From: Opitutales bacterium
GTDB taxonomy: Bacteria > Verrucomicrobiota > Verrucomicrobiia > Opitutales > UBA953
DNA length: 64,000 bases
Assembly: GCA_009691685.1 (NCBI GenBank)
Contig: SIAU01000001.1
Location: 54,780 to 118,779, forward strand
Direction of reading: 5' to 3'
Shown: positions 18,140-26,873 of the stretch, piece by piece
Layout of the letters: each line of letters begins with the position of its first letter
Numbering within the stretch: position 1 is the first letter of the stretch
Notes under the pieces: generated by a model
What the model was told of the DNA's origin: nothing
What the model saw: the letters and a program-made list of their open reading frames with translations, nothing else
Database searches by the model: none
Program-made: the position numbers and the translations under genes

Positions 18140-20563
18140 ATGACCGAGAAGAAAAAACCTGAATCCAAGCGAGCAGCAACGACTCAGCGTTTTAGTGAAG
18201 TTGCCAAAGAATTAGGGATTGAGGTTAAACTCTTACTCCAGCTAACGGATGATTTTATCGCGGTGCGGCCCGATTACAAAGATTACATTTATTCAAACGG
18301 CAAAAAGCCGAGCGCCTCGAGTAATCTTCCTAAACTATGTCGTGAAGATTTATTAGAATTCGTCCTCAGTAAGATTCCTAAAAAAGCAGAAGAGGAAAAA
18401 CCTAAAGCAGTCGTTGAACCCTTTGCCCCTGTAGTAGTTCCTCAACCTACACCCGTAGTTAAAGTTGAAGTTCCCAAGCCAGTAACTCAACCGGCAGCAA
18501 AAGTAACTCCACCACCAGCGGCTTCATCGACTCCGCCAAAAATTGTTCCGCCGTTAAGATCGACCACACCGCCACCGTTGCCTCCGCGCCCGGTTGCACC
18601 CCGGAACGATTTACCGCCAGTTAAAATCGTGGCAACCACACCGAGCTCCGAACCGAATCGTCCAGCTCCGCTTCCTCCGCTTCAGCGCCCACCAATCACG
18701 CCCGTTGTTTCACGTCCAACATCAACCGCTGCACAAGTTGCTCCTGGCAGTAAGGGTAACGTAACCGTTCGTCCACCGATTGTCGTTCGCGACTTCGCCA
18801 TCGCTTTAAATTTAAAACCGTTCCAAGTCATCGGCTCGTTGATGGAATTAGGTAAAGTAGTAAGCCTCACTTCGGTGGTTGACGAAACGGACGCCAAAAA
18901 AGTCGCCGAAAAACACGGATTCATTTTAGAAATTCGCCACCGCGGCGAAGGCGCTCAGCCAGTCAAAAAAGAAGTCAAGAACACCGATGATGATCCAGCG
19001 GCGATGGTTTTCCGCCCCCCAGTCGTTTGTGTACTTGGTCACGTTGACCATGGTAAAACGACCCTCTTAGATTATTTTCGAAAAACCAATGTGGTATCGG
19101 GTGAAGCAGGCGGCATTACCCAACACATCGGTGCTTACACCGTAAAATATCTTGGCGAGAAACCTGAATATAAAGGTCGCTCGGTCACTTTCTTAGATAC
19201 TCCAGGTCACGCAGCATTTGCGAAAATGCGCGAACGCGGAGCCAGTGTTACCGACGTTGCCGTGCTCGTCGTTGCCGCGGATGACGGATTCATGCCGCAA
19301 ACGGAAGAAGCTTTAAAATTTGCGCAAAAACATGCGACTGCCGTGGTTTGTGCAATTAACAAAGTAGACGCCAAAGGTGCGAACATCGACCGCGTCAAAC
19401 AACAGATGCAACAACGCAACATCACTCCCGAAGATTGGGGTGGTGAAACCATTACCAATGCCGTTTCCGCACTTAAAGGAACGGGGATGAACGAACTCAT
19501 TGAATCCATTTTACTGCAAGCGGAAGTTCTCGATCTCAAAGCAAATCCGAAATGCGCGGCTCAAGGCGTAATCGTGGAATCGCAAATGGAGACGGGTCGC
19601 GGACCTACCGCTACCGTCATCGTTCAAAAAGGAACTTTGAAACCAGGCGATACCTTCGTCTGCGGAGAAACTTGGTGTAAGGTTCGCGCTTTAATGGATG
19701 ACCAAGGTCAGCGCTTGAATAACGCGCCCCCCGGAACCCCTGCCCTCGTTTTAGGATGGGATGCCGTACCTGCACCAGGAACTAAATTCCGCACGGTAAA
19801 AAATGATCGTGAGGCACGTGAACTCGCCGATGAAGCTGCGCAAGCCGCACGCAAACTCAGCGAAAATATTGCGAGCAGACCTGCGACCCCAGCTCGCCCA
19901 GGAATGTCGGATCTCGATCGTCTGATGGCCGCTTTAGAAAAAGATAAAGAAAAGATTTTACGAGTTCTACTCAAAGCCGATGTGAATGGAACCCTCGAAG
20001 CGCTCCAAGGATGCTTGGAGGATATCAAGTCAACCAAAGTTCGCCTAGAAATCGTGGGCGGCTCCGTTGGGCCAATCACCCAGAGTGACGTGCAACTCGC
20101 TGAAGCCGCTAAATCCGTTATCGTTGGCTTTGATACCAAACTTGAAAACGGTGTTCAACCGATGCTTAAACGCACGGGAGTTCGCATCCTCTCTCACGAT
20201 ATTATTTACGAACTCATCACTCTCGTTAAGGAAGCGATGGCTGAATTATTGGATCCTGAATTACGTGAAAATAAATTAGGTGCGGCTGAAGTTCGGGCAG
20301 TTTTCGCACAAGGAAAAGAGCACAAAGTGGCGGGTTGTATGGTGACCGAAGGCTTAATCAAACGCGCCGCCAAGGCTCGCTTATTACGTAAAGGTCAAGT
20401 CATCCACCAAGGCCCTGTGGAAACTCTCCGTCGATTCAAGGACGATGCCTCTGAAGTTAAGGCCGGCTTTGAATGTGGTATTAAATTGGGCGGCTATGAT
20501 GAATACCTGCCTGGTGACGTGATTGAAGCGGTCGAAATTCTTTCTGTTCGCCCTTCTCTTTAA
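18140..20563 (+). CDS. infB: Translation initiation factor IF-2 (Pro-rich N-terminal linker)
   Basis: VLGHVDHGKTTLLDYFRKTNV, DTPGHAAF, NKVDAKGANIDR. Confidence 0.97.
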   Translation: MTEKKKPESKRAATTQRFSEVAKELGIEVKLLLQLTDDFIAVRPDYKDYIYSNGKKPSASSNLPKLCREDLLEFVLSKIPKKAEEEKPKAVVEPFAPVVVPQPTPVVKVEVPKPVTQPAAKVTPPPAASSTPPKIVPPLRSTTPPPLPPRPVAPRNDLPPVKIVATTPSSEPNRPAPLPPLQRPPITPVVSRPTSTAAQVAPGSKGNVTVRPPIVVRDFAIALNLKPFQVIGSLMELGKVVSLTSVVDETDAKKVAEKHGFILEIRHRGEGAQPVKKEVKNTDDDPAAMVFRPPVVCVLGHVDHGKTTLLDYFRKTNVVSGEAGGITQHIGAYTVKYLGEKPEYKGRSVTFLDTPGHAAFAKMRERGASVTDVAVLVVAADDGFMPQTEEALKFAQKHATAVVCAINKVDAKGANIDRVKQQMQQRNITPEDWGGETITNAVSALKGTGMNELIESILLQAEVLDLKANPKCAAQGVIVESQMETGRGPTATVIVQKGTLKPGDTFVCGETWCKVRALMDDQGQRLNNAPPGTPALVLGWDAVPAPGTKFRTVKNDREARELADEAAQAARKLSENIASRPATPARPGMSDLDRLMAALEKDKEKILRVLLKADVNGTLEALQGCLEDIKSTKVRLEIVGGSVGPITQSDVQLAEAAKSVIVGFDTKLENGVQPMLKRTGVRILSHDIIYELITLVKEAMAELLDPELRENKLGAAEVRAVFAQGKEHKVAGCMVTEGLIKRAAKARLLRKGQVIHQGPVETLRRFKDDASEVKAGFECGIKLGGYDEYLPGDVIEAVEILSVRPSL

Positions 20564-20566
20564 GCC

Positions 20567-20929
20567 ATGTCGCAACGCCAACTCCGTGTCGCTGAATTAG
20601 TGCAGCGAGAAGTTTCTGTCGCTCTGCGACAAAACTGGGGGAGCGAAGCTTCTTTAATTACGATTACCCGAGCCCGCGTCTCGCCTGATCTTCGTCAAGT
20701 TTACGTAGGTTATGCGGTGTCTGGTGGTGTACCTGAGAAAAAAGCAGCCCGAAATCTTTTTAAAAGAATTCGTCGCGAACTCCGAGCCACTGTCGGCGGA
20801 ATTTTACAAATGAAAAGCATGCCAGACCTATCCTTCGCGGAAGATGACGTGACCGGCGGAGTAGCGCGTGTTCAGGCGATGCTCGATGATCTATCGCGCG
20901 AAGACCTTAAGAAAAATAAAGACGCTTAA
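20567..20929 (+). CDS. rbfA: Ribosome-binding factor A
   Basis: RQLRVAELVQREVSVALRQ...ITRARVSPDLRQVYVGY...PDLSFAEDD. Confidence 0.92.
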   Translation: MSQRQLRVAELVQREVSVALRQNWGSEASLITITRARVSPDLRQVYVGYAVSGGVPEKKAARNLFKRIRRELRATVGGILQMKSMPDLSFAEDDVTGGVARVQAMLDDLSREDLKKNKDA

Positions 20930-21999
20930 GCCGAAGGCTCAGTAATCTCAGGCAAACCAGCCAAGGCTTCGCGTACTGCGATAGCGCGAGAACGATCACG
21001 TCCATCGCTATCGAGGTCTTTCCCATGACGAGCCTGGATGTGAGCCGGTTGGCCCTCAATGATGAGACGATCAATGAGGTGTCGGCTCGTTTCAGGTAGA
21101 TAGCCTAAATCACACGCCATGCGTAAATGCGAAAGCATATTCATCGATTCAACGCTGGTGAGTAAATGGGCGGAGCGTAAAACGGCCAAGGAACGTGCCA
21201 GACGATCGGTGAAACGTGGGCCCTCTTCTTCGGCTAATTTTCGGCGCGCGTTCCACTCTTGTTCGACTAGATTTTTAATCCAGTTGCCAAGATGTTTCAT
21301 AATCACCTCTTCAGAAAGTCCGAGCGTTTGCTGATTAGAAATTTGGAAGATGTTTCCTAAAGCTTCGGTGCCTTCACCAAGCCAGCCGCGCACGGCGAGG
21401 CCATCTTGTCCGAGCGCTCGAGAAACTTTTTCGATGTGTCCCGCTAAGCAAAGTCCGGGTAAATGTACCATCGCTGAAACTCTTAAACCCGTGCCCACGT
21501 TGGTCGGACAAGCGGTCAAGAAGCCGAGTTTTTCGGAGAAAGCGATTTCCAATGAGGAGCCTAAAGCGTCGTCTAACTGCTCCGCGATATTCCAAGTACT
21601 GCGTAAATGCCAACCCGCTTTAACTACCTGAATGCGCAGATGGTCTTCTTCGTTTACCATCACTGAGCAAGTCTGGTCGCGACTAATGACGGCGGCTCCA
21701 CTTTTCCCGGTAATGAGTTCTTTCGAGACCAAGTGGCGCTCGACTAAAACGGTGCGCTCCAAGTCAGTCAGTTCGCTCATTTTAAAAATATGAGCCTTCT
21801 TAAATCGAGTTAACTGCGTTAAAGCTTTAATACATTTATCCGTAATTTCTTTGCGTTGAGCTTCTTTAGCCCATCCCGGAAAAGGGTGATTTTGTAAATT
21901 ACGAGCGAGACGGACACGCGTGCTCAAAACTACTGCCTGTTGGGCGCCCAAGAGGTGAGTTAATTCGTTTTCAGCGGATAAAATATCTTTAACGGACAT
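20926..21999 (-). CDS. mcsB: Protein-arginine kinase McsB
   Basis: Phosphagen-kinase-like: VLSTRVRLARNLQNHPFPGWA, catalytic-type FLTACPTNVGTGLR, C-terminal RDRSRA (pArg-sensor RDxxRA). Confidence 0.93.
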   Translation of the reverse strand: MSVKDILSAENELTHLLGAQQAVVLSTRVRLARNLQNHPFPGWAKEAQRKEITDKCIKALTQLTRFKKAHIFKMSELTDLERTVLVERHLVSKELITGKSGAAVISRDQTCSVMVNEEDHLRIQVVKAGWHLRSTWNIAEQLDDALGSSLEIAFSEKLGFLTACPTNVGTGLRVSAMVHLPGLCLAGHIEKVSRALGQDGLAVRGWLGEGTEALGNIFQISNQQTLGLSEEVIMKHLGNWIKNLVEQEWNARRKLAEEEGPRFTDRLARSLAVLRSAHLLTSVESMNMLSHLRMACDLGYLPETSRHLIDRLIIEGQPAHIQARHGKDLDSDGRDRSRAIAVREALAGLPEITEPSA

Positions 22000-22003
22000 G
22001 AAA

Positions 22004-22486
22004 TTATTCGGTGGGAATTTGGGTTTTTAATTTTGCGATTTCGTCGCGCAACTGCGCTGCCTTTTCATAGTTCTCCGATTTTATCGCGTGATTCATCTCC
22101 GTCTGGGCGGTCGAGATTTGTTTACGAATTTGGTTAAAGGAAAGTTCGCCCACGGGAACGCGACCCATATGTTGCGAGTCATGTTGTACCGAATTCAGTA
22201 ATTGATCTAAGGGGGCGGCAAAAACATCCCAACAGGAAGGACAACCCAGGCGGCCCAAGCGTCGAAAATCGATATCGGTAAATTTACAGACCGGGCAGAC
22301 GATTGCTGGTTTTAGGGTGGTGGCTTGCGCTAACTTTTGCAGTTCAAAGAAAGCAGGGTCACCTGCTCCGCCCTTGTTGGCGCAGGCTTCACAATAATGG
22401 ATTTTACTGACCTTACCTTGGATGATTTGGGTAAGATGAACCGTAGCAATTACGCCACACACTGAACACTCCAAGGGTTTCGACAT
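22004..22486 (-). CDS. mcsA: McsA-like protein (zinc-finger/UVR protein, McsB activator)
   Basis: MSKPLECSVCGVIATVHLTQIIQGKVSKIHYCEACA, CPVCKFT...CPSC, C-terminal UVR motif (MNHAIKSENYEKAAQLRDEIAKLK); alternative start in-frame at 22534. Confidence 0.88.
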   Translation of the reverse strand: MSKPLECSVCGVIATVHLTQIIQGKVSKIHYCEACANKGGAGDPAFFELQKLAQATTLKPAIVCPVCKFTDIDFRRLGRLGCPSCWDVFAAPLDQLLNSVQHDSQHMGRVPVGELSFNQIRKQISTAQTEMNHAIKSENYEKAAQLRDEIAKLKTQIPTE

Positions 22487-22523
22487 CGAATAACCATAGA
22501 AACAGTGAAGTCGGACTTTGCAA

Positions 22524-22594
22524 GGGGAAGACATTGGCAGGTTTGACATCAAGCCCGTCAATGGCTTGATGGAAGTTCGCCCAATGCCCTCCCC
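22524..22594. repeat. 71-nt imperfect inverted repeat in mcsA/ketosynthase divergent region
   Basis: Two 32-nt arms around a 7-nt centre: GGGGAAGACATTGGCAGGTTTGACATCAAGCC cgtcaat GGCTTGATGGAAGTTCGCCCAATGCCCTCCCC; inner 9 bp, middle CATTGG/CCAATG and outer GGGG/CCCC are perfect. Confidence 0.8.
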
Positions 22595-23825
22595 AAGCCG
22601 CATCGTTATCACTGGAATTGGCCTTACCGCACCTAATGGTAACAGCCTTGAGGAATTCCGTGCCAATCTCCTAGCTGGCAAATCGCGCATCGCGGAAATC
22701 GACGTCCGCCACATGGGTCGCCACCCAGCTGGGGTTTGCGATTTCGACACTACTAAATATCAAAAGAGAAAAGAGATTCGCAACGGGACCCGCGTGGGGT
22801 CGGTTTCTATTTATTGTGCACGGGAAGCTTTGGCTGACTGTGGCATCAATTGGGAGACTTTCGATAAGTCGCGCGTCGGCGTTTATCTCGGAATTACCGA
22901 ACATGGTAATGTCGAAACCGAAAATGAAATTCACAATCTTTCGCAGTTTGGTAACGACACCAAATATTGGACGCACCATCACAACCCGCGCACGGTCGCT
23001 AATAATCCAGCGGGTGAAGTGACCATGAACATGGGCATTACGGGCCCTCACTACACCATTGGGGCGGCGTGTGCTGCAGGTAATGCAGGGCTGATTCAAG
23101 CGGCCCAAATGCTTCAATTGGGCGAAGTAGATTTCGCGTTTGCGGGCGGTGTTTCCGAGTCGATTCACACGTTTGGAATTTTTGCCGGATTCAAAAATCA
23201 AGGAGCCTTGGGCTCTCACACCGATCCCAATAAAGCGTCCCGACCCTTTGATAAAAACCGTAACGGTATTGTGATTTCTGAAGGCGGTGCCATTTACACT
23301 CTCGAAAGATTGGATGATGCGCTAGCACGCGGCGCCAAAATTATCGGCGAGATTGCCGGCTGGTGTATTAATTCCGACGCCACCGATGCCGTCTTACCCA
23401 ACCCTGAACGCCAAGCCCAATGTATGCGCATGGCATTGCAACGCGCTCATTTAAAAGCGTCGGATATCGGTATCGTTTCCACGCACGCCACAGCAACTGC
23501 GATGGGCGACATCCAAGAATGCATCGCCATCCGAGAAGTATTTAAGGACTGCCCCGACACTCATATTAATAATACAAAGAGCTTCATCGGTCACTGCATG
23601 GGCGCGGCGGGTGCCCTGGAGCTGGCGGGTAACCTTCCTTCGTTCAATGATGGCTGGGTTCACCCTACGATTAACATCGATGAGCTTGACCCGGAGTGCT
23701 CGGTTCCCGGCCTAGTCGTGAATAAACCCCTAAAAGTGCCTCAAATTAACGTTATTTTGAACAATTCCTTCGGTATGTTGGGTATCAATTCAGCCCTCAT
23801 CATTAAGAAATATGGGGTTGCGTGA
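22583..23825 (+). CDS. Beta-ketoacyl-ACP synthase (FabF/KS family)
   Basis: Active-site Cys in YTIGAACAAGNAG, His motifs STHATATAMGD and SFIGHCMGAAGALE; start MPSPSRIVITGIGLTAPNG. Confidence 0.92.
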
Positions 23826-23859
23826 ACGGTGAGGAACGGTTGAAACAATCATTACACAA

Positions 23860-24120
23860 ATGACAAAGGAATATATTAAAAAGGTCGTATTAGACATCAT
23901 TGCCGACATTGCCCCCGACGAGGATTTAACTTTGGTTAAATCAGAAGTACGTCTACGCGATCAGCTCTCACTCGATTCGATGGACTTCCTCGATATCGTG
24001 ATGGAACTTCGCAAAAAGCATGGTATCGAAGTACCTGAGGCTGATTACGTTCAACTCGCCTCTTTAGATTCTTGTGCGGAATACTTACTGCCTAAGTTTA
24101 TCGCCAAAACTGCTAAATAA
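23860..24120 (+). CDS. Acyl carrier protein-like (phosphopantetheine attachment)
   Basis: 86 aa with LRDQLSLDSMDFLDIVMELRKKHGIEVPEADY (DSM at the Ppant Ser), directly after the KS gene. Confidence 0.88.
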   Translation: MTKEYIKKVVLDIIADIAPDEDLTLVKSEVRLRDQLSLDSMDFLDIVMELRKKHGIEVPEADYVQLASLDSCAEYLLPKFIAKTAK

Positions 24121-24142
24121 TCTAGCGAAGTTAAATACACTG

Positions 24143-24169
24143 AAAAGCCGCAGACCCTGCGGCTTTTTT
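24143..24169 (+). terminator. Rho-independent terminator after ACP gene
   Basis: AAAAGCCGCAG accc TGCGGCTTTTTT. Confidence 0.85.
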
Positions 24170-24231
24170 GTTTTATCGTTCAGCGATAAAAAACTAGACC
24201 GACCCTCGGTTAAGAAGGTCAGTCGTGAAAG

Positions 24232-24307
<76 letters not shown>

Positions 24308-24340
24308 ATTAATTGAAGCCTTAAACAAACCTCCGCCCGC

Positions 24341-25072
24341 TTGCACGGTCAACGCTATTTTCCCGCTAGCGACAATCTCGGGTTGCCAAGATACTCACAG
24401 ACCTTTCCTTCAATACTCGTGGAAGAATCCGACGATAGTCCAGAAGAAGCAGAAAATGCCCTCCCCCCTGCCCAACGCGGTGGGCATCGCGTGGAAAAGG
24501 AATTTATCGAGACTTTACCGGTCAGACAATGGGATGGTCCGATTGAGTTAATTGAGAACGAACGAGATGCCGAACGGGCGATCCAGTTCCTCTACAAAGA
24601 GCGCGTGCTGGGGTTTGATACCGAGACCCGTCCCTCGCACACCCGAGGTATCACCTATCTTCCTTCCGTTCTGCAACTCGCCGGTGAGGATCGGATATTT
24701 GTCTTCCGTCTCGATGTTTGCGGTGGAGTCCCCCTGACCTTTCCTCTTCTGTGTCACCCTCGCAAAGCCAAGGTGGGTGTAGCGGTTCGTGATGACGTTC
24801 GCCATTTGCAAACGCGTGCACCCTTTGATGCTCCCGGTTTTATCGACATCGCAGACTTCACCAAAAAAGCAGGCGTTGAAAATACTGGCTTACGTGCACT
24901 CGCAGCTCACTACTTAGGATTTCAAATGAAGAAGTCTAAGAAAATTCAGACCAGCCACTGGGAGCGTGAACTCTCCAAAGAACAAATTAAATACGCAGCC
25001 AATGACGCCTGGTTCAGTCGCGAGTTATTCCTGAAGCTGGAAAAAGATGGGGTTATTCCCTCCTTTGAATAA
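24341..25072 (+). CDS. 3'-5' exonuclease, RNase D/WRN-like DEDD family
   Basis: LGFDTETRPSHTRG (Exo I), VAVRDDVRHL, ALAAHYLGFQMKKSKKIQTSHWERELSKEQIKYAANDAWFSREL (Exo III). Confidence 0.9.
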   Translation: MHGQRYFPASDNLGLPRYSQTFPSILVEESDDSPEEAENALPPAQRGGHRVEKEFIETLPVRQWDGPIELIENERDAERAIQFLYKERVLGFDTETRPSHTRGITYLPSVLQLAGEDRIFVFRLDVCGGVPLTFPLLCHPRKAKVGVAVRDDVRHLQTRAPFDAPGFIDIADFTKKAGVENTGLRALAAHYLGFQMKKSKKIQTSHWERELSKEQIKYAANDAWFSRELFLKLEKDGVIPSFE

Positions 25073-25136
25073 GTTTAAGGCTTAAATTTAATCCAGTAGG
25101 GTTGATTTTTTAAAAAAGTATAATTATTAAGAAGGT

Positions 25137-26186
25137 GTGAAGCCCCTCACACAAATCTTTCTCGTTGGTGCGTGTTTACTGAGTGCAGAGGCTTCAGCTT
25201 TATATATTAATTTAATTGAAGATGCCGCTGCGCCCTTAAACGCCGATCAGCGCAACGGATTTTCGGAAGCTGCCGGAATTTGGGAAAGTCGAATTAGCAG
25301 TAACGTCACCATTAATATTAAAGTAGGGATGGTCACTCTTTCATCGAACATCATCGGGCAAGCGGGTTCCGCGTGGTATGATGCCTCATATTCAGACTTC
25401 AGAACCACGGTCGTACAAAAAGCGACGAGCACAACCGATGCGGCCTTTCTCGCCACCCTACCCACGGGCAATTCATACACGCGGTTAATCAATCAAACCA
25501 ACGACACTCCAGGAACCGACCCGTATGCGACCTGGGTAGATACACAGTCGAAGATTTTTATTAATGGCGGCAATGCAAAGGCATTGGGTTTATTGTCCGC
25601 AACCAACGCAGGTTTAGATGCTCAGATTCAATTTAATACTGGGTTTGCTTTTGATTACAATCGATCCAACGGCATCACTTATAATCAAATGGATTTTGTT
25701 GGCGTAGCGGCCCATGAAATTGGTCATGTGCTTGGTTTCATAAGTATCGTCGATAACGTTGATACTTATGGCGGTAATGCTGTAGACTTTCTGAATTTGC
25801 CGATGGATTTCATGCGTTATTCCGCATCGAGTTTTGCACTCGGTATCTCCGATGTTTCCGCAGGTCCTGTAGCGAAATTCACTTATATCAACGGCGTAGC
25901 CATTCCGATGTCTCTCGGAGCTAATATCGGCAACGGACAACAAGCCTCACACTTTTACCTAACAGGGAATCTGGGCATGATGGCACCGACCGCCGATTAC
26001 GGACAAAAACTGGTGGTTTCTAAAAATGACCTTCTGGTCATGGACGCCATTGGCTGGGAACTCTCAGCTTTGGGACAATCAGAAATACCCGAACCCTCGA
26101 CGTATGGTCTGGTTTTAGGAGCCTTATCACTCGCCGCAGTCTGCATTCGCAGAAAAGCTAAACTTCCCTCTCGTGCCAGTGTTTAA
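25137..26186 (+). CDS. Secreted zinc metalloprotease with PEP-CTERM sorting signal (NF038122-like)
   Basis: Signal peptide; HEIGHVLGF metzincin-type motif; C-terminal IPEPSTYGLVLGALSLAAVCIRRKAK; GTG start. Confidence 0.85.
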   Translation: MKPLTQIFLVGACLLSAEASALYINLIEDAAAPLNADQRNGFSEAAGIWESRISSNVTINIKVGMVTLSSNIIGQAGSAWYDASYSDFRTTVVQKATSTTDAAFLATLPTGNSYTRLINQTNDTPGTDPYATWVDTQSKIFINGGNAKALGLLSATNAGLDAQIQFNTGFAFDYNRSNGITYNQMDFVGVAAHEIGHVLGFISIVDNVDTYGGNAVDFLNLPMDFMRYSASSFALGISDVSAGPVAKFTYINGVAIPMSLGANIGNGQQASHFYLTGNLGMMAPTADYGQKLVVSKNDLLVMDAIGWELSALGQSEIPEPSTYGLVLGALSLAAVCIRRKAKLPSRASV

Positions 26187-26218
26187 ATAGGAGTACCCTA
26201 CTTAACTAAAAATAAACT

Positions 26219-26449
26219 ATGAATCCCTTGCTCAAAAAAATCTTAATCGTCGTCGGCGTTATTCTCGCCGTACTCGCCATCGGAGCTTTAGTACTCAAAG
26301 GCATCTGTTACAAAAAATGCTGTAAGCAAAAAGACCGCCAAAGCGAATGCTCACAGTGCTGTAAAACTTGTTCATCGGATGATGACGACGACGATGATGA
26401 TGAATGCTCGGACGACAAAATGAAGAAGAAGAAAGAGAAGAAAGACTAA
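26219..26449 (+). CDS. Small single-TM protein with Cys-rich and poly-Asp tail, unknown function
   Basis: 76 aa: MNPLLKKILIVVGVILAVLAIGALVLKGICYKKCCKQKDRQSECSQCCKTCSSDDDDDDDDECSDDKMKKKKEKKD; followed by a strong terminator. Confidence 0.7.
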   Translation: MNPLLKKILIVVGVILAVLAIGALVLKGICYKKCCKQKDRQSECSQCCKTCSSDDDDDDDDECSDDKMKKKKEKKD

Positions 26450-26472
26450 TTAGTAGAAATTTCTCTCTAAAT

Positions 26473-26504
26473 AAAAAACCCGCAGTAAAAACTGCGGGTT
26501 TTTT
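26473..26504. terminator. Bidirectional terminator
   Basis: AAAAAACCCGCAG taaaaa CTGCGGGTTTTTT. Confidence 0.88.
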
Positions 26505-26522
26505 ATTTATCTTAAATTCAAC

Positions 26523-26870
26523 TTACTCAGGTCGGGACTCTTTTACGAAAATCAATAGCAACCAACCACCGATTAATAATGTACCGCCGATGGGCGTGAT
26601 TGCACCCAGCCACTTCGGTCCACCCAGCGCCATCGCATAGAGCGTTGCAGAAAAAATAAGGGATCCACCCATCCAGAGATAAGCTGAACGCGTTGATTTT
26701 ATCGCACCGACGGCAACCGCGTGAATCATTAAATACTGCGTCGCCGTATTCCACCAACCGGCAGCATCCGGAATTTGTTGGAGGGTTAGCTTCAATCCAT
26801 GAGCACCAAACGCCCCCAGGGCGACGGCGGTAGCGCCCATCAGCCCTGCGATGACGGTACGTGACGACAT
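26523..26870 (-). CDS. DUF423 family membrane protein
   Basis: 115 aa; GLMGATAVALGAFGAHGLK...TPIGGTLLIGGWLLL. Confidence 0.88.
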   Translation of the reverse strand: MSSRTVIAGLMGATAVALGAFGAHGLKLTLQQIPDAAGWWNTATQYLMIHAVAVGAIKSTRSAYLWMGGSLIFSATLYAMALGGPKWLGAITPIGGTLLIGGWLLLIFVKESRPE

Positions 26871-26873
26871 GGA

